Shown here piece by piece: positions 34,201 through 43,272 of a DNA stretch of 64,000 nucleotides. Every line of letters begins with the position of its first letter. The first letter of the stretch is position 1. This DNA is from Neospora caninum Liverpool. Its lineage: Eukaryota; Apicomplexa; Conoidasida; Eucoccidiorida; Sarcocystidae. The position numbers were made by a program, and so were the translations under genes. The DNA is taken from contig NC_018398.1 of the NCBI RefSeq assembly GCF_000208865.1, positions 3,416,769 through 3,480,768 of the forward strand, given 5' to 3'. The notes beneath the pieces are model-generated. The model was given only the letters and a program-made list of their open reading frames with translations. It ran no database searches and had not been told where the DNA came from.

Positions 34201-34996
34201 GCCCGTCCCCGATCTTCTCGTTGGACGGAAAAGCACGGTTGGTCTGTGGCTTCTCCTCGCTGCCGCTCTGTACGTCTACCACAAAACCAAGCCGCAAACG
34301 ACAGCCTCTTCTCAGAAGTTACTCGAGTTGTGCACCTGCGAGAAAGAGCCAAGCTCCTCGTTCCTTCCGCCCGTACGCCGGTCTTCCTCTTCTTCCGCAT
34401 CTGCGTCGTACTCTTCGCCTTCTTCGATTTCTTCGCTTTCGTCAGCTGCGTCCCTCCTGTCTCGTCTCCTGTCTTCTCGTTTTCTGCTCTTTTCGGGGGG
34501 CGCGACGCGAGAAGCTGCGGAGACTCCGCCCCTTGAAATGCCGACGCAAAGAGACACGTTACGCGCGCCGGCTCCGCCCTGCCTTTCCTGTCTGTCTCCT
34601 TTCTTCCTGTTTCTTCTGCTCTCTGCTGAAGGCAGGAGTAATCGCAAAGGTAGCGCAGACAGGCCCTCTTCACACCGACTCGGACCGTGGGCTGCACTGA
34701 GAGGCGCTGCGTTTGGACGCGATCGCGGCCGGCTCCGCCCCCTGTCCCTCTGGAGCCCACCTAGCCATGTGGGGTCCCCGGGCCTCGCCCGACACGGTTT
34801 CGTCGAGACGCGCCGTGCAGGCGGATACCAGGCGTCCAGAGACTGGCAAGGAAGCACCGAGGCGAGAAGGGAATTCACGGAGACGGTAGAGCAGAAAAAG
34901 AGCGAAGGACGAGAGTGTCTCTTTGAGGTCCACGACGTGCATCGTGTCTTCCTGTTTATGATGCGCATGTACACACGTGCCAGAGAGAGGAACTGA
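31211..34996 (+). CDS. Low-complexity 1,261-residue protein, function unknown
   Basis: One long open frame from a clear ATG at 31211 to TGA at 34996. It is not recognised. In order: a short N-terminal segment with FWRAYVRATDTVFGG; an acidic repeat of a 10-residue unit (DKEEEREER plus P or T) repeated about six times; a region rich in Ser, Pro and His; a conserved-looking hydrophobic stretch starting HPYLFVLLGCAVSGDAAATL (about residues 653-680); EAKEES-type hexapeptide repeats; a second ordered-looking stretch around VIACNAAVVAVLLFSPGVYS; a poly-Ser run; and a final hydrophobic and basic part. Only the stretches between repeats look like folded protein. Introns could be hidden in repeat regions, and the last 200 codons have weak coding character. 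Divergent from the SCOC-like gene. Confidence 0.6.
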   Translation: MPLQPCSPKHQSLARGRAHARLSDLKPQRTLQPSFALAAAADFWRAYVRATDTVFGGDLRGRPEKEEKEKDERQDKEEEREERPDKEEEREERTDKEEEREERTDKEEEREERPDKEEEREERPDKEEENAEKKKAAESPRVSAPAVRYPRGRPSSGEALEAQARGGEERRETEETREERLVERTTLPLDTLDTRFDTERLLESTGGTSGDKMEERGEGLAIDTSAFACALSPVKTNAPFSKRSDSCACRTPDSRRAQKDPALLPNFPSPRKETVTGLSSSPLAQPSQPFISLPSSSSSSSHPSSPHPSSPHPPSSPDPSSPHPASSHPPSSHPSSSHPPSSHPSSSHPPSSPHPSSPHPASSHPSSHPSSHPPSPHPSSSHPPSSPHPSSPHPASSHPSSHPPSSSSLHAPCVPPFSTPRAVQRSSAVVLLSLPTSHNFSLSRPFSSLSSFSSLSSSFTRLPSERRQLALRSSVSSPGPRPLGRHESAEAGTGLAEEHLSDEEEEDATTHASRFGAGELTPPLLPPPLAALLLSLKLSSPPRGSPVSAAREAASARLSCVSSTGSKRIRQGGAGDLCSRATKRRNGKPSAEGEADRQECVERAGCREGREAPGEEGKGNAPQSEEEHGDALASSGLGDARKAEKEKQDILHPYLFVLLGCAVSGDAAATLHLLRAIALLEKIQKNTKDQMTGEKTPTRRGCRDGTREETCAEDEGEEGKTGNTPDLDKQVGEEKEAKEESEAKEESEAKEESEGKEESEGKEEREGKAEKEAKEERGEKEQEDASFSVDFSELVIACNAAVVAVLLFSPGVYSGLCSLQREKGASQFGVTVFEEFCLRPLLLLLRSSPSLSFFLHLTLSTLTRQPLRTYSPLVSSISHSSSQSSLAFGFRESGRREQMGEGGELERGATGIREIEKGVKKERWREAAQSVLRQRLSVFDFPFFTPQNTKREQEREKDSELPSSSSSSSSSSSSSSSSSSLCDLFSLVTTAASEQPVPVPDLLVGRKSTVGLWLLLAAALYVYHKTKPQTTASSQKLLELCTCEKEPSSSFLPPVRRSSSSSASASYSSPSSISSLSSAASLLSRLLSSRFLLFSGGATREAAETPPLEMPTQRDTLRAPAPPCLSCLSPFFLFLLLSAEGRSNRKGSADRPSSHRLGPWAALRGAAFGRDRGRLRPLSLWSPPSHVGSPGLARHGFVETRRAGGYQASRDWQGSTEARREFTETVEQKKSEGRECLFEVHDVHRVFLFMMRMYTRARERN
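31432..31591. repeat. 30-base coding minisatellite (acidic decapeptide repeats)
   Basis: About five to six copies of a 30-base unit in frame, each giving DKEEEREER plus Pro or Thr. In-frame length variation is expected between strains. Confidence 0.95.
32092..32425. repeat. Ser/Pro/His coding repeat array
   Basis: Variable 12- and 15-base units (TTCTTCTCATCC type) repeated for about 330 bases, giving SSHPSS / SPHPSS peptides. All units keep the reading frame. Confidence 0.95.
33412..33502. repeat. 18-base coding repeat (EAKEES / EGKEES)
   Basis: Five in-frame copies of an 18-base unit, changing from EAKEES to EGKEES along the array. Confidence 0.9.
34095..34150. repeat. (TTC)n coding microsatellite, poly-serine
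   Basis: About 18 TTC/TCT units inside the large ORF, read as a serine run of about 18 residues. Confidence 0.95.
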
Positions 34997-36536
34997 GAAG
35001 CTGAGAAAAAGCCGGCTTTCATCGTCTTCCGCTGCGGGATTTCTCTTTCTTCCCCTTCTCTGGAAAACGAGACGGCAGTAAACACACGCTTTCTTCATCC
35101 TCGTGGCTTCATGAGCGAGAGGCTCTCGCTCAGGTGTCTCTTCAGCCTAGGCGCTCTGGCGCTTGAAAAAACGGCTGTCAGGGCGAGGACACTTTTAAGA
35201 CTCGGTCACATTGCCCGTCTTTCAAATGTCCCTTCAGGTGTCGAGACGCTCCGAGTTGTCAGTGACGGCGTTCTTTGTGATCTTTCCGTAGCTATCTCTT
35301 CTCAAAGGGCCTCTCCGTGGAAGCGGGGCATTTCGGCTTCCGACAGAACCAAGAAAGGGAACCCCGCAGCTGTCTCCGTTTTGCGTTTTCGGCTCTTTCG
35401 CATGAGACCGATCCGAGTTCGCGGCCTCGCTCTCGACCAGCCGTCAGGACCTCACAGACTGCCATCTGGTACGCCAGACGCGTGTCTTTTAGCGTTTGAA
35501 GTTTTCGTCTTTTCCACAAAAAAGGTAACGCGCTGTCGGGAGAGAAGAGCCGGTGCATGTCTGCTCGAGTTGAGCAGAAACGAAATTTGAGCCGCACTGG
35601 ACACAGGCGCGTCGCCGCGCACATTTGTTTCACGTCCCTGTTCCGCTCCTTTTTTGTCGCCTCCCTGCGGTCCGGCGCCAAATAGAGGCCTCTCCGTCTC
35701 TGCGACTCGCACGCTGACTTGCTATGCGCGCAGTGCATGCTGGCTGTCTTGTGAACCTTGCGAAAAAACTTCCCAAAAAGCAAATTTGTCTGACTTCTGC
35801 GGGCCTCTCTCTGTCCCCGGCATCGTCTCCGCGAAGCGTACCTTCTCTATGCATGGCTTTGTCGGCCGGTCTTTCTCTAACCTGTTTTCTCCCTGTCGTT
35901 TCCCTCATTCACAGAGCAGTAGTTGCGAGAGGATACCGTGAGGGGAGCGTCTCTCTCTCAAACGCAACGGCTGGGCGTTGCAGTCTACGTGCGAAGAGGA
36001 CGGGACCGGGGATTTAAAACGGGAAACCGACAAGAAAAGTGTCACAAAAACGCAACCGACTTTACTCAAACACCCTCGAGAAGGCCTGTACAACGGCTGC
36101 GAAGCGCATGTACCCGTGCGACGGCATAGAGAGCCCTCCACAGTTATCTCTGTATATCCTTGGCTCCAGCTAGGGCTCTTCGCACAGACTGCGCAGGACG
36201 CTTGCGCTGGACCGCCACACAACCGGAACAGACGAGGCGGCTCGTCGGTCACAAACCTCCGCCGCAGCCTCACAAATGTGTATACTCTGATGCGCACCCA
36301 TGTGTGTCTACAAATGTAAACCTGCACAAGATGTGCAGCCGATACGCCTCGCTGGACGACAGCGCGCACGATGACTGGTCACCTCGACGGCAGTTGCAGC
36401 GACCCGCCGCCACCGCTCCCGTTTGAAAAAGAAAATCCGACAAGAAATACGGACAATGCAGGAAACGCGCATCACCCTTGCTTCCCATATAGGTACCTAG
36501 AAAATACAAATTTCCCTATATGTGTCACCAGGCGTG

Positions 36537-36571
<35 letters not shown>

Positions 36572-36754
36572 CATGTGTGTATATCCCACACGTAACTACA
36601 AATGGGGGGTTTTCAAAAAGAAGATGCACTGTTTGGAGTTACTGTGTTACGGTGGCGAGCGGCCATGTCCACTGTGTTTTGTCGATTTCTTGTCTTTTCG
36701 CCTCTCTTTTGTCTCCGCGTGCCGTGAACGTCTGTCTCCGTTTCTTCCGCAGCT
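34997..36754. other. Intergenic between convergent genes
   Basis: About 1.75 kb between the stop of the low-complexity ORF and the stop of the UBA-UAS gene. It contains a TA microsatellite near 36538-36567. I looked on the minus strand for a UBX exon of the neighbouring gene and found none. Confidence 0.55.
36538..36567. repeat. (TA)n microsatellite
   Basis: About 14 TA units about 190 bases past the UBA-UAS stop codon. Confidence 0.95.
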
Positions 36755-39700
36755 TCACTGTTCTTCGTGGCGCCGCGACTGCTGTTCCAAAGCCCTCAGG
36801 CGCTTCTCCCTGAGTGCCTGGAGGTCGGGTTTGCTGCGCTCCTCTTGCTTCTTTTCTTCTTTTCTTTCTCCCTTCTTTTCTCCGTTTTCTTCTCCGCGCC
36901 TTTGCGGCGTGTCGCCTGGTCCCCCCGCGGAAGAGCCGGAAGGAAGAGACGCAGCGACTGGTGGCGCCGGAGACACAGACGGCGAGGACAGGCCTTTTTC
37001 GCGGGCTGCAGCCGCTTTGGCCTCGGCGAGTTGTTGCTGGTGCTCGATGAACTCGAAAACTGTGCAGCCAAACACACAAACAGAAGCAAACGCCGGATGC
37101 GACAAATCGGACGCGTCACAGACGAGCAAACAAGCTGCGCGCCCTTACGTTCCGACTGCGCGCCGACCGCCTCGGAAAAACGGCGACTCGTCCATTGCTT
37201 CATCGAGCGCCCGGTGCGCGGATCCACGACGGCGATGTGCGGAAAGTTGGTCACCTGCGGCAAAGAAGCGAGAGGAATGACGCACGACGCGGGCTAACAC
37301 AGACAGCCTTCAAGAAGAGAGAAAAAAACTGGAGGAAAGCCACACAGAAGAAACAGCGAGACGCTCGGCGAAGAAAGCGTGGCGCAACTCGCCCGTCAGG
37401 GGAACAACAGCGAAAGAAAAATGGGGACTGCGTGTGCAGAGACGGTGCGTCAATGGAGGGAAAAAACAGAGATAGAGAACAAGAGGGAGAACAGGAGCCA
37501 CAATAAGAGACAGAGCAAGAGAGAGAACAGGAGGGGAACGAGAGAGAATAAGAGAGAGAACAGGAGGGAAACGAGAGAGAATACGAGGGAGAAGAAAGAG
37601 AATACGAGGGAGAAGAAAGAGAATACGAGGGAGAACATGAGACAGAATAAGAAGAGACCAGGGAAAGCGAAACGCAGAAAGAACGGACACATGTTTTTGT
37701 CGTCTCCCCACCTTGTAGAGTTCGCAGAAGACACGGCCTTCCTGATTCGACTCGGCTCGTTGCCAGAACACGAAAAACTCTTTCAGCAGATCCTGAGCGC
37801 CCGACGTGGAAAAGAACGCGCCCGAGTTTCGATGTCGCAAAAAGTTTTTATTTTCAGGTTCGAAAACAGTCGTTGTGTGGCTTTAACAGCAGCGTAAGGA
37901 AACCTTCACCTGAATGTGTACATTCAGTTCTTTTACAAGATTGTCTGCATGTGTTTGCAGGTAAATACGCACGCTGCAATAATCTACGTTCACATCTGCA
38001 TGTTTGTCTTAAAATATGTATACTTATAGATATCCTTATATATATCCATATATGTAAATACTTATCTGTGTAAATACTTATGTATACACGTAAAGCGTAA
38101 GATTCTCTGAAAAAATAGAGATGTCTCCACAAGTATTATATTAATTAGAGATAGAGATACAGGTGGACACAGAAAAGAGCCCATGCAGGTAGGGCTGACG
38201 GAGAGACACCGGAGGAGTGCATAAACATGGCGGTCCCTTCGACAGATGGACTTCGTCGAGAATGGAGATTAAGTTGTCGACGCAGAACTCGATGTGTCGA
38301 ATTGTGTGAAGGCGGATGCTGACCTGCACGACCTCGGATCTCCAAATGTCGCGGTTGAGTTTGTGGCTGTCGAACTCATCCGCTTTTTGGATGTTGACGA
38401 GGAGCCAGCGCCCGGTGCGCATGCAGAGCACCTTCGCCTGAAAAGCCGACACTCGCCCTCGTTTTGTCTGAGTTCCACGTTTCGCCCCACCCCCGCATGA
38501 AAAACACACGGCATGTATGGGAGATGCACACACGGCAATACGCACTCACAAGCATCGGCGTGGACTGCAGCTGACCACGGCATTACAATACATACATATA
38601 CATACATATTCATTCGCATACATTTGTGTAGCACAGACACGTAGATGCATATAGCGTTGAAAATGCACATATATATATATATGTATGTATACACATGTAT
38701 ACATACGTACATATATATGTACATATATGTATATATATGAATGTACGTAAAGTATGGAACGTTTTATAGGTGAAAAGAAGCTGTCGACTAGGCTGTCGCG
38801 ATACCGAATAAGACTAGATGCAGATCTGAGTGTTCTGGGCCGTGTCCATGGCGGGAGGCGCTGGGCGCGCATTTTCGTGGTCTTTCCCGTCTGCAATTTC
38901 GCGTTCCAACACCGTTTTTTGAATCGTTTTTTACGCATAGAGGGCCTCGTTGCGGAAAACGATTCTTCCGGGCTGTCTGTTGCCCCGCCCCCCGCGACAC
39001 GTCGCAGATCCTCTTTGCGCCGTTTTCTTCTTCCCACTTCTTCGCTGTTCTGCGGCGCACCTCCGTAAAGGGAAGGGTACAGACGAGCGCCTTGGGCGGT
39101 TCGTACAAACCCGCAAACGCCGAACTTCCGGCGTCCATCGCCACGGTGAGGCTCGACGGCAGTGCTGCGGCACAGGAGAAAAAGTTCGGGAAGAAGATGC
39201 GCGCAAAGGAGAAAACGCGACGGGGAAGGAAGCGCTGGAGAGAAAAGAAGCGACAAGAGGTACGGAGCCGGCAGAAAAGAAGACAAAAGCTCTGAGCGAG
39301 ACAGAGAACCAGGCGACAACACAGGAGAGAGAAGAGAGGAACAGCGGACGCGTTGAGAGGGAAAAGAGTCAAAAAGAGTTCGAGGTTCTTACATGCCGCT
39401 GCGGCAGCCGAGGCAGCGCGGTCGTCCGTCGCAGTCTCGCCGTACAGAGGTTCTGCAAGAATGCACAAAACGGACCAGCTGAGGAATAGGGCGGCACGGA
39501 AGAAGGGGAAGGAGAGGGAGAGAAGTGCTGAACAGGAATGCTGGGGGGGAAAAAGGGAGGATAACGCGACCGAAGGACAACATAAAAAGTCGAGAAAGAA
39601 GCAACGGACAACAGTGAGAAAGGTGAGATCGACACATCTCGTTTCGCCCCTTCTGGGTTCGGAGAAAAGACAGCCCTCTGCTTCTCTTGTCTCGTTTTTC

Positions 39701-40920
39701 TTCTCTCTCCTCGCATTCTCCACTCTCCCGACTCGGCCCGTGAGTGAAGCGCCGGAGTATGCGAATCCGTGCTCGCGATTCCCCTTTTAGGGTTCTTTCG
39801 CCTTCGCGTTCTTTCGTCTTGAGTCCCTCACGGGTTAACAGCGTTTGACTGTACGAAGGATCGGGCCTCCGAGGTTCTTCCTCGGGGGTTAGATGTGCAG
39901 CAGAAGCCCCAGGATGGGGAGAAGAGAGCGGAGATCCCGCCGAGACAGAAGCGGAAGACGAGCGCGAAGGGAAAGACGGCGCGTCCTGGGTTGCTGCGGA
40001 GACACCCTGCGCACGCGTCCCTCCTCGGCGCCTGCTCTCGGCTGAGTCGGCAGGCGGCGCAGAAGGGGAAGAGCCGAAAGAAATGCCTTCTTCTTGGTGT
40101 TCGAAGAACAGCAACGCCGCTGCATTGCAGTCTCCCACAGCCATCTGCAAAGAGAAAAACAGCCGAGTGTCCAGACACGACACGCACTGGCCTTTTGAAA
40201 AGGGTACTCGAGGCGGAGCACTGCTCGGAGTGAGCGAGCGTCGTAAGTTGAAAAAAGGGAAAAGACGAGTTTTCCTCTGGAGGGGAGTGGCGACACTAAG
40301 GCGTGTTGGTAGGCGGCGAAAAGCTGATGCTTGACTGTCTCTCGAAGAAACGAGACGGTGTTCAGAGCTGTCAGACCAGAGGCGAGACGCCTTCAGCAGC
40401 CGAGATACTGCATGCAATGGAGAGCTGCTTTCGGGCAAAGCAGGGAAGAAGTGTGTTTCTCTGTCCCGGCTATTTTCGAGAGGAAGAACTCACCTCTATG
40501 TAGCGCGTCGCAGTCTCGCGATCGGAGACACCTGCGAGAGGACAGAAGGGACTCAGAGGGCGGCAGCAAATGTAGGACGGAGAAAGAGGAGACGCCGAGA
40601 GAGTCGCGAAGCGAGAAACAGAAAAGAAAAGGCAAACCGACACCCGAAGGAAAAGCAAGAGGTACGCCCAGAACGAAGGCGACCAGAACCGAGAGAGAAC
40701 AAGGGGAGAAGAAAGAATCCACGAAGAAGGATGCCAGAAAGTGGAGAGGAAAAGAGCAGAGAAGTTGAAGGCAAGACGGAAGATGCAAGCGACTGTGTGC
40801 AGAAATGCCTGGGGATTGGAGGGCGGGGAAGGATGTCATTTTCCTGTTAAAGATACGCAGCAAAACACGCTTACCCGTCGCCGCCATGAACTGCTGAACG
40901 TCCTCTTCTGTGCACGCCAT
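36755..40920 (-). CDS. UBA-UAS domain protein, UBXN7/FAF-type p97 adaptor relative without visible UBX
   Basis: Nine exons: 40920-40875, 40531-40494, 40144-39832, 39452-39393, 39164-39061, 38437-38324, 37792-37712, 37254-37149 and 37059-36755. All phases agree; product 388 residues. Residues 1-43 (MACTEEDVQQFMAATGVSDR, then ETATRYIEMAVGDCNAAALL) are a UBA domain split over three exons. A Ser/Pro-rich linker follows. Residues about 165-290 are a thioredoxin-like UAS domain: LYEPPKALV, GRWLLVNIQKADEFDSHKLN and DIWRSEVVQDLLKEFFVFWQ, then NFPHIAVVDPRTGRSMKQW, following UBXN7 closely. The C-terminus is an acidic/basic coiled coil ending LRALEQQSRRHEEQ, where family members usually continue into UBX. 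No UBX exon is visible before the next gene. The family links ubiquitinated substrates to the p97/CDC48 ATPase; a p97 link here is doubtful without UBX. Confidence 0.88.
37480..37650. repeat. Purine-rich tandem repeat in a UBA-UAS intron
   Basis: Imperfect GAGAGAACAGGAGG units followed by three copies of a 21-base GAATACGAGGGAGAAGAAAGA unit. In the transcript sense this is a pyrimidine tract within the intron between exons 7 and 8. Confidence 0.85.
38668..38742. repeat. TA / TACATA microsatellite in a UBA-UAS intron
   Basis: Alternating TA, TGTA and CATA units within the intron between exons 5 and 6. Confidence 0.85.
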
Positions 40921-43272
40921 TTTCGGTTTCTTTCCCCCTCGATCCTCTTTGTTCTTCTGTCTGCTGCGCGTCTCCTCCGGTCGGAAGTTTTGTTTCTTCC
41001 ACGTCCTCTCTCCCACCCTCGTCCCTCCAGTTCCGTGCGCCTTCGTTTCCGACCGTCTTGCTGCCTGCAATGAGAAACACCCCAGCAAGAGAGCGAGAAG
41101 ACGGAGGAGCGGAGAGCAAACGAAGGCGACGCAGGAATTGTCGAGGAATCTGATTCGATAGAGGGAGAGAGGCCAGAGATCTTCGGGTCTACGTCGGAGA
41201 CGGGACGTGGCCGCTTGCCTTGGGTTTCGAGGCACGGAAATCTGCGAGGTCCGATTTGTTGCTCATGTGCTCCTGCTAAAAAGGGAAGCGCTTCACTTCG
41301 AGCTCTGATGAGAAACCGGCGGCAAAGGAAGCGCAGGCATTCCGAGGCAGAACGGGAAACAAGGACGCGGGGCGAGCCCCGGCGACAGTGGCAATGTACA
41401 CCCGAACGCAGTTGGCCTTAGAAGGCAAAGGAGACGGCGAAGAGAAGAGTTCCCTGTGTGAGGTAGCGACGGCCGTTTGCGTCGTGGTCCCCGCACGCGT
41501 TCTCAAGACACGACACCAGGGGATCCAGATGCCGCGACGTGGCGGCGAGGGAAGAGAGGTTTTAACACGAGGAGAACGAGGACGGAGAGACACGAGACAG
41601 GACTTCAGCGACAGAGCGGAGAAAAGAGAGGCATGAAAGAAAGCCTGCGAATTGGATGAACTCAAAATCCCCTTTAGTTTACTACCGGCGAAAAACGAGC
41701 AAATCACGCGTTTCCCTTGTTACTTTTCTTCGTGCCTGGGTAGCTGTCTCCGGTGTACAGACACCTCAGCTACCTGGCACTGGATCTGCGAGCGGTGTGA
41801 GCTGGCTGTTCTCCCGCGGGTTTAAGCCATTTTTACGGAATTTGGTTAGGGTTTTCCGTCAGAAAGTGCAGGTGCCTGAACTCCCGCCCCCTTGCGACGA
41901 CATGATGTCGAAGAAAGTCGCACACGCATGCCGCTGCTGCCTGGGCGACCGCGAGGACCGGCATCTCAACACAAGTGTGCCCGAGGGCAACACTGATGGT
42001 CCACGCTTCGACGTCCTGTTTACGGCTGTATACGGCAGGGGCCTCTGTTTATTCGATTTGCGTTATTCCACTGTGAGCGCATACAGCCATCGAGTAAAAC
42101 CATATCCTCCTGAATGTAACGGCAGAAGCTGGAAACAAAGGATTCCTCTACCTAAACTGAGGACTCAGCTCGGTCCAAACCAAAAGAATGGAGTGACGCC
42201 GCCTCTGCGGGTCTTGATTCAAACGGTTCGCTATAACTATTCTGCCTGATTGAGTGGTTTAAAACAACAGGTGCGGCACGAAACCTGTCGAGAAGAGTCT
42301 GCCGCTCCCCAACCACATGTTGTAGCTACGAGGAACGTTTCCCAACACAGCCAAACCCGTCCATACCAGGACTTGCACTCGCGTTTGAAGTCTCTCTCTT
42401 TCGCCTCCGCTTGATCGAGATCCACCGGTATCCCTTTCCTTCGCACACAACTGCCCAGGTCAGGCGAGCCTTGTCTCCACTGCGTAAAAAGTCTGGCAGC
42501 CTCACTGGGTGAAGCCGAAAATCCTCTCCGCTGTTGTTCTGTTCGCGCACCCCTGCCACTAACGGCACATCTTCTCAGTTGCCTTTGTTCCGTGGTGAGA
42601 GCCCCCACTCGATACAGCGCCGCCTCAGTGGTAAAAAGAGTCCTGGAAAAATCCGCCGTAAACGTACGAGTCTGGCGCCCGGTTTGGCGGGAGCTCGGGG
42701 AGCGCGAGGCGTGATCAAGACGCACTCCTCAAAATGCCTATCTGTGTCTAAAGGAGTGTCTACAAATTCCCTGCCGACCCCAGTGTCTGCGTTTAACTCC
42801 AGAGTGCGTTGCAGATGAAAGGGAGAGCGGTGAGCGACAAGGTTTTTCAAAAAGATGAAGGGGGCGTCGCTCTCCCAGTTTTTTCAGCATTCGAGAAGAG
42901 GGGCGGGATCGATTTCTGCATCCGTGGGGGGGGAGAGTGCGCACAGCGGAAGTTGTGGCGGGTCCGATTTGTGCACCCGCGTCGACTCAAGGCAGAGAGC
43001 CTCCCACCCCCTGCCTCTCTCGCGCGGAGACGGGGGAGGCACAGCGTAAAGTGCATGCAACGGACTCTCTTGCCCGTCTCTGTGGACACATAGTGAGGAC
43101 GAGGGAGAGGCGGCAGAAGGACGGTCTCTCTCTTCCTTTCAGTGCTCTCGCCCCTCTCGGGTTGTGCGAATCTGGGAGACAGCGTGAACGCCGCGCTTTA
43201 TCACCATTCTTTCTGCCTTTCCCCTACTCTCTCGCTTCGATCTCTCTGTCTTTTTCTTCATTCGCCGTCAAA
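40921..43272. promoter_or_regulatory. Divergent promoter region, UBA-UAS / eEF1-gamma
   Basis: About 2.35 kb between two start codons. A TRP-2-like element lies near the eEF1-gamma end. An ATG-started ORF of 197 codons at 41656-42249 (+) has no motif and is not accepted as a gene. Confidence 0.6.
43052..43059 (+). promoter_or_regulatory. TRP-2-like element (TGCATGCA)
   Basis: Exact match to the YGCATGCR core described with TRP-1 in Toxoplasma ribosomal protein promoters, about 215 bases before the eEF1-gamma ATG. The core is palindromic and is also an ApiAP2-type site. Isolated TGCATGC is common, so function rests on position next to a translation gene. Confidence 0.6.

Noticed and set aside
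41656..42249. 197-codon ATG-started ORF between the UBA-UAS and eEF1-gamma genes
   Set aside because: No domain, signal or neighbouring exon; it lies in the expected promoter region. Transcript data could revive it.
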